A stretch of DNA of 64,000 nucleotides from Candidatus Nitrospira kreftii (GTDB taxonomy: Bacteria; Nitrospirota; Nitrospiria; Nitrospirales; Nitrospiraceae). The position numbers and the translations under genes are program-made. The DNA lies in contig CP047423.1 in NCBI GenBank assembly GCA_014058405.1, positions 992,001-1,056,000 on the forward strand. Reading direction: 5' to 3'. The notes under the pieces were generated by a model. That model was not told the DNA's origin and did not search any database. It saw only the letters and a program-made list of their open reading frames with translations. Positions 16,649 through 27,400 of this stretch are shown piece by piece (positions within the stretch are counted from its first letter, which is position 1; every line of letters starts with the position of its first letter).

Positions 16649-16679
16649 GGGGGTAGGGTTACCTACCCCCTTTTTTTTT
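16649..16679 (+). terminator. rho-independent terminator of the oxidase operon
   Basis: A 9-bp GC-rich stem (16649-16657 with 16662-16670) with a GTTA loop is followed directly by nine T residues. It closes the bd-like oxidase/cytochrome operon. Confidence 0.95.
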
Positions 16680-16697
16680 GAATGAACTGTTCGTCCT

Positions 16698-17312
16698 ATG
16701 CTGATTACTGATGTGTCAGGTATTTTACTAGCGGGCGGAAAGAGCACCAGGATGGGAGAGGATAAGCGCTTTGTTTGCATCGGCGGCCAGACCCTCCTTG
16801 AGCGAGGATTATGCGCGATGTGTGCACTGTTTGAACGCGTGTGTGTCGTGATTGCCCAGGACGGCCTTCCCCCTACGGAACAAGTTCCAGTATTCCGTGA
16901 TGTGGTGCCAGATTGCGGAAGTCTTGGCGGACTCTATACAGGTCTTCGTGAGGCTTCAACTTCGTACATATTTGTGGCCGCATGTGATATGCCATTTCTC
17001 AATGCGAATCTGGTCAAGTACATGATTGGATTAAGAGAGGAGGCAGATATCGTCGTCGCGTCTTGGAAGGCTCGACTCCAACCAATACACGCCGTTTATT
17101 CAAAACGATGTATGGCCGGTTTTGAAGACATGATTGGTAGGCAAGAGGTGAAGATTCAGGAGGTATTTCAGCAGCCTTCTCTCACCGTGCGATTCGTGCT
17201 GGAAAATGAAGTGAGTCAGATCGACCCGGAAGGACGTTCATTCATCAATATCAATAACCCAGCTGATCTTAATGCAGCTCGGTTGCTGTATGACGACGCT
17301 ATACCTTCATGA
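16698..17312 (+). CDS. mobA: molybdenum cofactor guanylyltransferase
   Basis: 204 residues. The N-terminal L-L-A-G-G-K-S-T-R-M-G (10-20) is the nucleotide-binding signature of MobA, followed by a conserved D-K-R and the V-A-A-C-D-M-P-F-L metal-binding motif. It attaches GMP to molybdopterin to give the guanine dinucleotide cofactor used by DMSO-reductase family enzymes. That fits a bacterium needing molybdo-bis-MGD for nitrite oxidoreductase. Length is normal for the family (about 195-205). It lies just after the oxidase operon terminator and begins a new transcript. Confidence 0.9.
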   Translation: MLITDVSGILLAGGKSTRMGEDKRFVCIGGQTLLERGLCAMCALFERVCVVIAQDGLPPTEQVPVFRDVVPDCGSLGGLYTGLREASTSYIFVAACDMPFLNANLVKYMIGLREEADIVVASWKARLQPIHAVYSKRCMAGFEDMIGRQEVKIQEVFQQPSLTVRFVLENEVSQIDPEGRSFININNPADLNAARLLYDDAIPS

Positions 17313-17337
17313 ACTAGGGGGTAGTGAAGTTCTCCAG

Positions 17338-18324
17338 ATGAACCGAAACATCGTCATCATTCACCCCGGTGCCCTTGGGGATGTGTTGCTTGCTGTCCCG
17401 GCGATGAAGAAGCTGGCTGCACGATTCCCTCAGCATACGATCGTGCTGATCGCTCGTGCGCCCGTTAGTCGCTTGTTGGCTGAGTGTCGCGTGATCGATG
17501 AATGGATATCCATAGAGTCACGGTTAGGCGCTGAATTGTTTACCAGGTTCGGTTGCCTATCCATAGCGCTGCAATCACGCCTAACACGGTGTGATATGGC
17601 TGTCGCATGGACCGAAGATACCGACGGTTCCCTGGCCAATGTTCTTCACGAATTCGGAATATCGCAGGTGCGGATTCAATCGCCATTTTCCCCGGCTCTG
17701 AATGCAAGGCATCAGCGTGATCGTTTTCTTGAAACGGTTGGTGAAACAAGCACAGATTCTCTAGGCAATGACGGACTGCACATTCCTGATCATCTCCGTG
17801 AGAAGGGTAGGGCATACCTCCAGGACAAGGGAGTGTTGCCGAATTCCTCACTGGTCCTTGTTCATCCAGGGAGTGGAAGTATCCATAAGTGTCTCACGTC
17901 TGAGAAATTGGCTGGAGTCCTTCAGCAATTGGAACAGCGAGAGAGGTCTCCCGTTCTGTTAGAGGGACCAGCTGATCACGACGCTGTAGAAGGCGCGCTA
18001 AGATTGCTGAGTAAGAAGCCACCGGTTCTTCGAGACATCGACCTCACCCTGCTTGCTGGAATCCTTGGGCACGCAGATCTGTATCTTGGCCATGATTCAG
18101 GTCTTACACACCTGGCTGCCCTCTTGGGCGTACGCACGGTTGCGGTATTTGGCCCGACGGACCATCATCGGTGGGCACCCTACGGCGAACACCTGACCAT
18201 GGTACGCGGGGCATCCTGTGTTTGTCCCTCATGGGACGCAGTGAAAAAATGCCACGAGAAAGTTTGTCTTGACCTTTCAATAGAAAAACTTCTGACCGCA
18301 TTAAACCTTCAAACAACAGCATAG
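17338..18324 (+). CDS. glycosyltransferase family 9 (heptosyltransferase-like)
   Basis: 328 residues from the ATG at 17338 (an upstream in-frame ATG at 17290 would overlap mobA). N-terminal I-I-H-P-G-A-L-G-D-V-L-L-A-V-P is the GT9 acceptor-domain signature. The second domain has V-H-P-G-S-G-S and the D-S-G-L-T-H-L-A-A-L sugar-nucleotide motif near 265-275. These enzymes transfer ADP-heptose or similar sugars during lipopolysaccharide core assembly at the inner membrane. It follows mobA closely but is functionally unrelated. The exact acceptor is not predictable. Confidence 0.85.
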   Translation: MNRNIVIIHPGALGDVLLAVPAMKKLAARFPQHTIVLIARAPVSRLLAECRVIDEWISIESRLGAELFTRFGCLSIALQSRLTRCDMAVAWTEDTDGSLANVLHEFGISQVRIQSPFSPALNARHQRDRFLETVGETSTDSLGNDGLHIPDHLREKGRAYLQDKGVLPNSSLVLVHPGSGSIHKCLTSEKLAGVLQQLEQRERSPVLLEGPADHDAVEGALRLLSKKPPVLRDIDLTLLAGILGHADLYLGHDSGLTHLAALLGVRTVAVFGPTDHHRWAPYGEHLTMVRGASCVCPSWDAVKKCHEKVCLDLSIEKLLTALNLQTTA

Positions 18325-18429
18325 GCTCTGCAAGCCCTCGTAATTTCAGGTGAAACCGTCTTGTCTCTCAAAACATCCTATGTTAGAGTGCCCCGTTAAT
18401 TTTCTTTCATTGGTCAGCGGAGAAGCCTT

Positions 18430-20154
18430 GTGTCGTTAGGCGTTGTACAGGAGAAGGTCACGACCGCCTTGCTTGGCGCGCTAGACGGTGCCAGGCAAAA
18501 GGGACAGTTGAAGGCAACTGCTTGGCCAGCGCTGACTCTTGATGCACCCAAGCGACCGGAATGGGGTGACTTGGCTTCAACGGTGGCCATGTCCTTGGCA
18601 TCGTCCGAGCAGAAAGCGCCTCAGGATATCGCAGAGATTATCGTGGAAAACATTTTGCAACGGGATCAGATATTTGACCGTGTGGAAATCGTCCGCCCCG
18701 GTTTCTTGAACCTGACGATCAAGCCTGCTCTCTGGCAGGAAGTTCTCCATGAAGTTGAGCAGCAAGGGACCCGGTATGGTCAGGCAAACATAGGAAGCGG
18801 TCGTCGAGTATTGGTCGAGTATGTGAGTGCAAATCCGACCGGCCCGTTACACGTCGGACACGGGAGGGGCGCAGCTGTGGGGCAAGCTGTTTGTCGCTTA
18901 CTGGCGGCGATCGGCTACGATGTTACAGGCGAGTATTATATTAACGACGCCGGGCGACAGATGAAGCTCTTGGGTGCGTCGGTTTATGCTCGTTACCAGG
19001 AGTTGTCTGGGCACGCTATCGATTTCCCGGAAGATGGATACCATGGCACCTACATCACCGCCGTCGCTCAACAGATCAGAGAACAGCTGGATCGTGTCGC
19101 AGGTGAACTGACTCCTCGTGATCTCGAAGCTCGAGGCAGGGCTTTGGCCTATCAGGAACTGCTTGGGCTCATCCGTGACGATCTCAAGTCATTTGGTATC
19201 GAGTTTCAATCCTGGTTCAGCGAAGCCACGCTGCTGGAATCGAAGGCCGTCGAACGGGCTCTCGATGAATTAAAGACTCGTGAACTCTTGTTTGAACAAG
19301 AAGGCGCATGGTGGTTTCGGTCATCGAAATACGGCGATGAAAAAGATCGTGTCGTGAGGAAACAGGACGGCGAGTTCACCTATTTGGCTTCTGATATCGC
19401 GTATCACCATGACAAGCTCCGGCGTGGGTACGAGGTGCTGGTCAATGTCTTCGGCGCTGATCACCATGGATATATTCCTCGTATGCAAGCCGTGATGCAG
19501 GCCTACGGACATCCGAAGGAGCGCCTCCAGGTGGTCCTTGTCCAGTTGGTCAAGCTGCTGCGAGGTGGAGTCGAAGTGAAAATGTCCAAGCGGACCGGAG
19601 AGTTCATTACGATGCGGGAAGTCATCGACGAAGTTGGAGCGGATGCTGCGAAGTTCTACTTCTTGATGCGTGATTCCAAGACTCATCTAGAATTCGATTT
19701 GGAGTTAGCCAAGCAGCGGTCTGCCGACAATCCGGTGTACTACGTTCAGTATGCGCATGCCAGAATTTGCAGTCTGTGGCGTGTGGCTTCTGATCGGGGA
19801 ATCGCTCGCCCATCCGCAGCGGAGACAGATCTCACAGTGTTAACAGATCCCGATGAGTTGGGGCTGATCAAGAAACTATCCGCCTACCCGGAGGTCATTC
19901 AGGCTAGTGCGTTGGCATTTGAGCCCCATCGTGTGACCTACTATCTCCAGCAATTGGCAGCGCAACTGCATACGTTTTATAACAAACATCGGGTGTTGCC
20001 TCCGGCAACAGATCAAGAACGTGATGAAACTACACCTGCTGAAATCGTTACCTCCAAGCGGACTTCGGCGAGACTCGTTCTGATGGGGGCAGTCCAGCAA
20101 GTCCTGAGGAATGGGCTTGAGGTGCTCGGCATCTCGGCGCCTGAACACATGTAG
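18430..20154 (+). CDS. argS: arginyl-tRNA synthetase
   Basis: 574 residues from a GTG with GGAG upstream. Shows the class I signature H-V-G-H-G-R-G (from about residue 141) preceded by S-A-N-P-T-G-P, the KMSKS equivalent K-M-S-K-R (from about 384), an N-terminal Add-1-like domain and a C-terminal DALR anticodon-binding domain. It charges tRNA-Arg. Length is normal for bacterial ArgRS. The tgt gene follows after 19 bp. Confidence 0.95.
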   Translation: MSLGVVQEKVTTALLGALDGARQKGQLKATAWPALTLDAPKRPEWGDLASTVAMSLASSEQKAPQDIAEIIVENILQRDQIFDRVEIVRPGFLNLTIKPALWQEVLHEVEQQGTRYGQANIGSGRRVLVEYVSANPTGPLHVGHGRGAAVGQAVCRLLAAIGYDVTGEYYINDAGRQMKLLGASVYARYQELSGHAIDFPEDGYHGTYITAVAQQIREQLDRVAGELTPRDLEARGRALAYQELLGLIRDDLKSFGIEFQSWFSEATLLESKAVERALDELKTRELLFEQEGAWWFRSSKYGDEKDRVVRKQDGEFTYLASDIAYHHDKLRRGYEVLVNVFGADHHGYIPRMQAVMQAYGHPKERLQVVLVQLVKLLRGGVEVKMSKRTGEFITMREVIDEVGADAAKFYFLMRDSKTHLEFDLELAKQRSADNPVYYVQYAHARICSLWRVASDRGIARPSAAETDLTVLTDPDELGLIKKLSAYPEVIQASALAFEPHRVTYYLQQLAAQLHTFYNKHRVLPPATDQERDETTPAEIVTSKRTSARLVLMGAVQQVLRNGLEVLGISAPEHM

Positions 20155-20173
20155 CTGAGAGATCCTACGAGAG

Positions 20174-21352
20174 ATGATGCACTATCAGATCGATCAGCCG
20201 GATCCGTATTGCAAGGGCCGTATCGGCCTGTTGACGACCGATCATGCGATGGTTGAAACGCCGACGTTCATGCCGGTAGGCTCCTTGGGACCTGTGAAGG
20301 GACTCGAGTCGGATGACCTTCAGAAATTAGGGTTTCGTCTCATCCTCAATAATGCCTATCATCTGTTCTTGCGACCTGGTCACAAGGTTGTCGCTGAATT
20401 GGGAGGGCTCCATGCGTTCACTGGTTGGCCGGGTGCCATCCTGACCGACAGCGGAGGGTTTCAGATTTTCAGTTTAGCGAAATTATGCGAGATCACCGAT
20501 GATGGTGTCACATTTCAGTCACATATCGACGGCTCGACACATTTCATTACGCCGGAAAAAGCTATCGAGATTGAAGAGTCATTGGGGGCCGATATCATCA
20601 TGGTACTCGATCAGTGCGTCGCACTTCCGGCCGACGGGCAATTGATCCAGGACAGTGTACGGCGGACCAGGCTTTGGGCAGAACGCTGTCAGGCGGCGCG
20701 ACGAAGGACCGATCAGGCGTTGTTCGGCATTGTCCAAGGCGGATTGGATGCCGACGTACGTGTCGCCTCAGCGAGAGAGTTAGTGGCATTGGGCTTTGAG
20801 GGATATGCGATCGGAGGATTGTCGGTAGGGGAAGGAAAAGCCGACATGCACGCCATGCTCGATGTCACGGTTCCGGAGTTGCCGGAGAAAAAGCCTCGCT
20901 ATCTCATGGGTGTCGGGCATCCTGAAGATCTGGTTGAAGGTGTGGCTCGTGGGATCGATCTCTTCGATTGCGTGGTCCCGTCTCGGCATGGCAGAACGGG
21001 CTCGTTGTTTACGACATCAGGTCGGGTGGTCATCAAGCAGGCGCAGTATGCCGATGATGAGCGACCAATTGACCCTGACTGCGGTTGCCCGGTGTGTGGT
21101 CGGTACTCGCGAGCCTATTTACACCACTTGTTCTTGGTCAAGGAAATGCTGGGAGCGCGGCTGAACACGATCCACAATCTTTGGTATTTTTCAGATTTGA
21201 TGCGTCGAATGCGGGAGGCTTTGGCCGAGAAGAAGTTCGCCGCCTTCCGCGACGAATTTTATCATAATCGTAACCGGCAGGATGAGCTGTCAGGTCCCAC
21301 GAACGATGAGCGGGAATCACACCCTCAGTTTCATGGGAGTTGTCATACCTAG
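20174..21352 (+). CDS. tgt: queuine tRNA-ribosyltransferase
   Basis: 392 residues with the TGT hallmark D-S-G-G-F-Q-I-F-S-L, the active-site D-C-V-V-P-S-R-H-G-R region and the zinc site C-x-C-x2-C with a downstream H-H (C-G-C-P-V-C-G near 300). It exchanges guanine-34 for the queuine precursor in the anticodon of tRNAs for Asp, Asn, His and Tyr. It directly precedes yajC-secDF, the arrangement common in many bacteria. Confidence 0.95.
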   Translation: MMHYQIDQPDPYCKGRIGLLTTDHAMVETPTFMPVGSLGPVKGLESDDLQKLGFRLILNNAYHLFLRPGHKVVAELGGLHAFTGWPGAILTDSGGFQIFSLAKLCEITDDGVTFQSHIDGSTHFITPEKAIEIEESLGADIIMVLDQCVALPADGQLIQDSVRRTRLWAERCQAARRRTDQALFGIVQGGLDADVRVASARELVALGFEGYAIGGLSVGEGKADMHAMLDVTVPELPEKKPRYLMGVGHPEDLVEGVARGIDLFDCVVPSRHGRTGSLFTTSGRVVIKQAQYADDERPIDPDCGCPVCGRYSRAYLHHLFLVKEMLGARLNTIHNLWYFSDLMRRMREALAEKKFAAFRDEFYHNRNRQDELSGPTNDERESHPQFHGSCHT

Positions 21353-21371
21353 AATGGAAGGGATACGTTCG

Positions 21372-21722
21372 ATGTTGATGGAATCAATCGCGTGGGCGGA
21401 AGGAACGGGTGGAGGGAATTCAGCTGCGAGTGGAGGGGCAGGAGGAATGTTGTCGCTGATTCCGTTTCTCCTGATCTTTATCATTTTCTACTTTCTTCTG
21501 ATCCGTCCACAGCAGAAAAAGCAAAAGCAGCAGCAAGCCTTGTTGGATACGGTGAAAAAAGGGGATAAGGTCGTGACGACGTCCGGAATCTGGGGCACGA
21601 TCACCAACCTTGGGAAACAGACGGTGACGCTGCAGATTGCGGACAATACGAAGATCAAGATGCAGCGAGAGAATATTGCGCGTCTACGCAGCGAAGACGA
21701 AGATAAAGACAAGGACGCGTAG
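21372..21722 (+). CDS. yajC: Sec translocon accessory subunit YajC
   Basis: About 116 residues. The ATG at 21372 is preferred because GGAAGGGA lies about 10 bp upstream; another ATG at 21354 has none. One membrane helix (about 27-47) is followed by R-P-Q-Q-K-K-Q-K-Q-Q and the conserved K-K-G-D-K-V-V-T-T-S-G-I-W-G-T-I, both typical of YajC. It joins SecDF in the holotranslocon. It lies between tgt and secD in the usual order. Confidence 0.92.
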   Translation: MLMESIAWAEGTGGGNSAASGGAGGMLSLIPFLLIFIIFYFLLIRPQQKKQKQQQALLDTVKKGDKVVTTSGIWGTITNLGKQTVTLQIADNTKIKMQRENIARLRSEDEDKDKDA

Positions 21723-21751
21723 AGTCTACGAACGAAGAGGTTTCAGACGAG

Positions 21752-23389
21752 ATGAAAAAAGTACGTGGGCGCTTATGGTTGTTGGTGTTAGTGATTCTCG
21801 CGTCGGTGGTCTCTTTTCTGCCATCCTATCAACCGGCCTATCAAGCTATGCCCGATTGGTTGAAGGAGGTGCTGCCGAATAAGGGCATCACGCTCGGATT
21901 GGATTTGCAGGGTGGCATTCACATGGTCTTGGAGGTTGATGAGGATCGAGCCGTAGAGATTGCGGTAGACCGTTCTGTCACGGCCCTACAGGATCTTGTC
22001 ACTGAGAAAAAACTCGCGATCGAATCGACAAAACGAACTGCGCACGACCAAATCACTATTCTGGCGCAAGATGCAGATGCGAAAGCGTCGGTCGAAAAGT
22101 TGATCGACAACTTTCCCATGTTTGTTGAGAAGGAATCGGCGGGGTCAGCCACGACCGCGGTGTGGGAGCTGCGTGAGGCAGAAACGAAACGGATCAAGGA
22201 TTCCGCGATCAACCAAGCTCTGGAAACTATTCGCAACAGGATCGATCAGTTCGGCGTGACCGAACCTATCGTACAACGGCAAGGGTTGAAGCAGATCGTC
22301 GTTCAGTTGCCGGGCGTGAAGGACCCCAAACGCGCTAAGGGTCTCATTAAAGAAACGGCGTTGCTTGAATTCAAAATGCTGGACGAAGATATCCGACTCG
22401 ATCTGCCGGGGCGTGTGATGAGGGACAAGGAGGCTGAGGTGCTCCAGGAGTTCGCGAGCAAACTGCCTGAAGAGGACCAAATCTTGTTCGAGCGGGCGGT
22501 CGATAAAGATACCGGTGTCGAGTTTCGTATGCCCTACGTCGTCAAAAAACGGGTCATGCTGACCGGAGACGTGTTGAGCGATGCGCGGGTGTCCATCGGC
22601 CAATTCAATGATCCGTACGTGTCCATCACGTTCGATTCAAAGGGCGGGCAGGAATTCGAACGGATTACGGGAGAGAACGTCAAAAAGCGCATGGCAGTCG
22701 TCCTTGATAACACGATCTACTCAGCACCGGTCATCCAGGAGCGTATTTCGGGAGGGCGAGCTCAGATTACCGGGACCTTCACGACGCAGGAAGCCAACGA
22801 CTTGGCGATCGTGCTGCGGGCCGGTGCGCTACCGGCGCCTCTCAAGATCGTGCAGGATCTTACAGTTGGTCCTTCGCTAGGACAGGATTCTATCGATAAG
22901 GGGGTCAGAGCGACATTGATTGCCGGAGCCATGGTAGTCATTTTCATGGTCGTCTATTACCGGCTGTCCGGTGTGATTGCGGACTTCGCCCTGATCTTGA
23001 ACTTGGTGTGTCTGATGGGGGCCTTGTCCGCCTTGACAGCGACGTTGACCCTACCTGGGATCGCCGGCATCGTGCTGACGATTGGGATGGGTGTGGATTC
23101 GAACGTGCTGATTTTTGAGCGTATCCGTGAGGAACTTCGAGGGGGAAAGGCCGCACGATCGGCGATCGATGCGGGATATGACAAGGCATTATTGACGATC
23201 ATCGACTCGCACGTGACCACGCTGATCACGGGGGTGGCTCTATTCCTCTTCGGGACCGGACCTATCAAGGGGTTTGCCGTAACCTTGTGCCTGGGCATTG
23301 CGATCAACCTTTTCACGGCCTTGGTCGGTACGAAAGTCATCTTTGATCTCTTGTACAAGAAACAAAAGGTGGAAGCGCTGAGCATCTAG
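21752..23389 (+). CDS. secD: protein translocase subunit SecD
   Basis: 545 residues: an N-terminal helix, G-L-D-L-Q-G-G-I-H (D1 motif), a large periplasmic P1 domain and a C-terminal bundle of five helices with G-M-G-V-D-S-N-V-L-I-F-E-R-I-R-E-E (D5 motif). SecD and SecF use the proton gradient to pull exported proteins across the inner membrane. Start ATG 30 bp after yajC. Confidence 0.95.
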   Translation: MKKVRGRLWLLVLVILASVVSFLPSYQPAYQAMPDWLKEVLPNKGITLGLDLQGGIHMVLEVDEDRAVEIAVDRSVTALQDLVTEKKLAIESTKRTAHDQITILAQDADAKASVEKLIDNFPMFVEKESAGSATTAVWELREAETKRIKDSAINQALETIRNRIDQFGVTEPIVQRQGLKQIVVQLPGVKDPKRAKGLIKETALLEFKMLDEDIRLDLPGRVMRDKEAEVLQEFASKLPEEDQILFERAVDKDTGVEFRMPYVVKKRVMLTGDVLSDARVSIGQFNDPYVSITFDSKGGQEFERITGENVKKRMAVVLDNTIYSAPVIQERISGGRAQITGTFTTQEANDLAIVLRAGALPAPLKIVQDLTVGPSLGQDSIDKGVRATLIAGAMVVIFMVVYYRLSGVIADFALILNLVCLMGALSALTATLTLPGIAGIVLTIGMGVDSNVLIFERIREELRGGKAARSAIDAGYDKALLTIIDSHVTTLITGVALFLFGTGPIKGFAVTLCLGIAINLFTALVGTKVIFDLLYKKQKVEALSI

Positions 23390-23451
23390 CGATGAATTCA
23401 TCGACGATGAGCGTTCAAGGGGAGACGAAGGGTCAGCAAAAGGGAGCGCGT

Positions 23452-24369
23452 ATGTTAGAGATTCTCGGGAAGACCAATATTGATTTCATGGGCAAGCGTA
23501 AGTTCACATTTCTCTTTTCAGGAGTTATGGTCTTGCTGGGGCTCATTGCCCTTGTTCAGATTGGATGGGGATCAGCAAATCTGGGCATCGATTTCGCCGG
23601 TGGGACAGCGGTCCAGCTGAAGTTCGAGCAGCCGATCCGGATCGATGAGGCTCGGAAAGCTTTAGAGACAAACGGGTTGGGGAATGCGGAGTTGCAGGAA
23701 TTCGGGCAAGACAACAAGCTGCTCATCCGGGTGAAGGCTTCAACGACGATCGAAGAGAAGATAGCGGAACGCGTGGTGGAAATTTTCAGCAAAGAGTTCC
23801 CGAGCCACAAGTTCGTGGTGGACTCAACTACCGAGATCGGACCGACTATCGGGAAAAAACTTCAAGAAGATGCCCTCGTGGCTATCGTCATCTCCTTTGC
23901 GGGTATCATTTTATACATTGCGGCGCGATTCGAACTCCGGTTCGGCGTGGCCGCTGCGTTAGCCACATTTCACGACGTCTTGGCCGTGGTCGGAGCTTTT
24001 TACGTATTAGACAAGGAAATCACCCTCTTGGTCGTGACGGCGCTTTTGACGCTTGCGGGGTACTCGTTGACGGACACCGTCGTTATCTTCGACCGGATCA
24101 GAGAGAATCTCAAATCACGCCGACGCGAGAGCGAGGAAGCGACGATCAACACCGCCGTCAATCAAGTGCTGAGCCGCACGATTGTGACGAGCGTCACGGT
24201 TGTGCTCGTTCTCATTCCATTGACCTTGACGGGGGGAGAAGTCCTGCACGATTTCTCATTGGCGCTTCTCTGGGGCGTCATCTTCGGTACCTATTCATCC
24301 GTATTCGTCGCCAGCCCGCTCTTGCTCATGTGGCCAGGCACGTCGGGTCGACTCTTGAAACGAAACTGA
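23452..24369 (+). CDS. secF: protein translocase subunit SecF
   Basis: 306 residues from the ATG at 23452, chosen because AAGGGAG lies upstream and the protein then begins at the usual SecF N-terminus (M-L-E-I-L-G). An upstream in-frame ATG at 23392 would add 20 polar residues. Contains F-A-G-G-T-A-V-Q-L and T-D-T-V-V-I-F-D-R-I-R-E-N motifs and six helices. Partner of SecD in protein export. Confidence 0.95.
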   Translation: MLEILGKTNIDFMGKRKFTFLFSGVMVLLGLIALVQIGWGSANLGIDFAGGTAVQLKFEQPIRIDEARKALETNGLGNAELQEFGQDNKLLIRVKASTTIEEKIAERVVEIFSKEFPSHKFVVDSTTEIGPTIGKKLQEDALVAIVISFAGIILYIAARFELRFGVAAALATFHDVLAVVGAFYVLDKEITLLVVTALLTLAGYSLTDTVVIFDRIRENLKSRRRESEEATINTAVNQVLSRTIVTSVTVVLVLIPLTLTGGEVLHDFSLALLWGVIFGTYSSVFVASPLLLMWPGTSGRLLKRN

Positions 24370-24395
24370 GCGAATGGTGGAATAAAAGGGCGCCG

Positions 24396-24469
24396 CTCGT
24401 GAAGCGTCGTTCGTTGCTCGCTTCCGAAGATCATTCAGCGCATTTCACGAGGTACGCGTCACCCTTCAC
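24396..24469. repeat. intergenic GTGAAGCGT-type inverted repeat patch
   Basis: The segment after secF contains CTCGTGAAGCGTCGTTCG and, in inverted sense, TTTCACGAGGTACGCGTCAC. The same words recur near 3.8, 62.4 and 63.8 kb. It can fold imperfectly and lies in the 130-bp gap before the kinase gene. Confidence 0.65.
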
Positions 24470-24499
24470 AGGTTTCCGCATCCTTTGCGGAGCACTCTT

Positions 24500-27400
24500 A
24501 TGACACTCTGGAGCCGGTCTCACAGTCTCCAGCAGAAGATCATCGCAGCGATTGTGATGGTCGGTCTCCTGCCACTGGTCCTCCTCCTGGCCTTGATTTA
24601 CGTGGAAGAACGGCGTGCCCTACGGGAGTCCACGGGGGCTAATTTTAAGGAGGCGGCTGTCGAAGCAGCTCGTCGGATCGAAATGCACGTGAGCCGAAGT
24701 ATGAATGAGGCCCAACAGCTCGCGACCACACCCTTTCTCCGTACTGCCGTTTCGGAAGCCAACCGTACCTATGAAGGCAAGGACGCGCAGAGCATTTCAG
24801 AGATCATCCATGATTGGCAACAGCGCTGGAAGCAACGTGAGAAGCGAAGCGAGTTTCCTCTCTTTGTCAACCAAATCGTGACCAATTACTTGATTCAGTG
24901 GCATGAGATTCGACGGACTGACTATGTCGGAATCCTGATCACGGATGGACAGGGAGCCTTAGTCGTAAGCTCTATTCCACAAGTCGAATACTCCTATGCC
25001 AAAACCACGTGGTGGCAAGCAGTAGTCAAAGAGGGAGGTCAACAACCCTATGTGAGTGAAATCGCCTTCGACCCGGCCTTTGGGACACACGTCCTTGCCG
25101 TAGCGGCGCCGATTTTCGATGATCAACGTCGTGCCGTGATCGGGGCTGTGACCATTCTGCTTCGCCGTGACACGTTGTTTCAGTCCATCACGGAAGGGTC
25201 GTTCGGTGCGACGGGTCATGCCATTCTGTTCGACTCAGATGGGGGAGTGGTAATCTGTCCGGTGCTTGGGCCTGAAGCCCATTCCGTCGATTCAAAATTG
25301 CTCGCGGCACTGGAGGCGTTGAAGCCGGGATGGGCGGTCGTGGACGACGATTCTCACGGTCATACGCAAGCACTGATTGGGTATGCACCTGTGCGGTTTG
25401 CCGATCGCCTCGCGAACGGGAGTCTGGGTGGAACCCGTTGGATCACAGTCGTGCGTCAGGATCCCACGGAAACCTTTGCTCCGTTGGATGAGTTGATGGT
25501 CAAGATCTTGGTGTTTGGTGTGGCAGTGTTGTTTGGGCTTGGGGCGGTCGGAATCCTCGCCGCTCGTCGAATCGCGAAGCCCATTCGGTTGCTGCAGGAG
25601 GGGGTCCAGCAGATCGGAAGCGGTCGGTTAGATCAACGGTTGGATCTCAAAACCGGCGATGAGATCGAACAGCTTGCCGTGGCCTTCAATCACATGGCAA
25701 TTAATCTGCAACGTTCATTCGGTCAGCTGGAACAGCGAGTGACAGAGGTGCGGCAGCTGGAGGAGAAATATCGAGATCTGATCGAACATGCCCCTGAAAT
25801 GATCTGCCAACTGGATCGAGGCGGTCGGCTCGTTCACGTCAATAAGACCGGCCTCGACAAGCTTAGATACGCACATGATGAAATCTTGGGGATGAAACTA
25901 TGGGATCTCGTTCCTCATGGGCAGGAATCGAAGGTGTTGCACTATCTCGAACAGCTTGTCAGTTATGGACACAGTTCAATGGAGACGGTGTTGCTGGCGA
26001 AGGATGGCCGTCATATCGATGTGGAGATTCACGCGACGGCGCTGATCGATCACGATCGAGGCGGGTTGGTGCATTCACGTGCCTTCGTCCGGGATGTCAC
26101 CGAACGACGCCGGTTAGAGCAGGAACTACAGCGGTACACGGCGGGATTGGAACAGGCGATTTCCGATCGCACCAGGGAGTTAAGTGCCTCACAGGCTCGC
26201 TACAAAGCGTTGTTCGATTTCGTGGCTGACTCCGTATTGATGGTGAGTCCCGAAGGGACGGTTGTCGCCGTGAACGAACGGGAAGTGCAAGTATTGGGTT
26301 ATACCGAATCGGACATCATGGGAACAAATATTCTCGAAATCGTTCCCAAGGAATACCATCAGACCTTTACCGGCTGGTTGGGTGATGTCAGCACAGAAGC
26401 GCGGCAGGTCCCGACGCAGGAAATCATGGTGTACCATGCGGAGCGACATGAGATGCCGGTGGAAATGGACTTGATTCGAGTGGGTGAGACCGACCCATTG
26501 CTCGTCATGGTGCAGCTTCGCGATATTACCGATCGGAAGAAACTTCAACACCAACTACAATCGTACCGCGAAGATCTCGAATTGAAAGTGAGTGAGCGCA
26601 CGCGAGAAATCGAAGAAACCAAGCAGTATTTGGAAAATCTGCTCGAGAATGCCAACGATGTCATCTATATCCTCGACCTGGATCAGCACTTTACCTACGT
26701 CAACAGCAAAGTCAATGCGTGGGGCTATCGCAAAGATGATCTCATCGGTCGTCCGTATCTCTCGCTCCTGTCTCGGCGCCATCGAGGACGGCGACTGAAG
26801 AACACATTGGATATCGGCGCCAAGCAGGTGTATGAAGTTGAAGTCGTGACGCGCTTGGGGGAACCGCGCACGGTCATGGTCAGCGTCTCTCCTCTGCAAG
26901 GGGTGGACGGCCAAACTCTCGGAGTCCTTGGCATCGCGCGTGACATGACAGAGACCAAGAAGCTTGAGCGACAGATTCGAAACGCGGAAAAACTGGCGTC
27001 CATTGGGAAGCTCGCTGCGGGTGTGGCGCATGAAATCAACAACCCGCTCGGAGGGATCCTGAATTGTCTGTATAACCTTCGAAAGGGAACGCTATCGGCG
27101 GCACGTCAAGAGGAATATTGGGCCTCTATGGAGTCCGGCGTCCGGCGTGTTCAAAAAATCGTTCGACAGCTGCTCGATTTTTCGCAGCAGCACGAACCAG
27201 AATTCAGCTCGACCGATATCAATCGAATCGTTGAGCAGGTACTGGTCCTGACGACCCATCTCTTTGCTCCCAATAACATCCGGTTGGACATTTTCCCAGG
27301 TCATGACTTACCGAGTGTCATGGTCGATCGGCACATGATCGAACAGGTCTTGATGAATCTCATCTTGAACGCCGTGCAGGCTATGAAAAAGGGTGGGACT

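Noticed and set aside
16698..17312. mobA as part of the oxidase operon
   Set aside because: A strong terminator with nine T residues lies between them.
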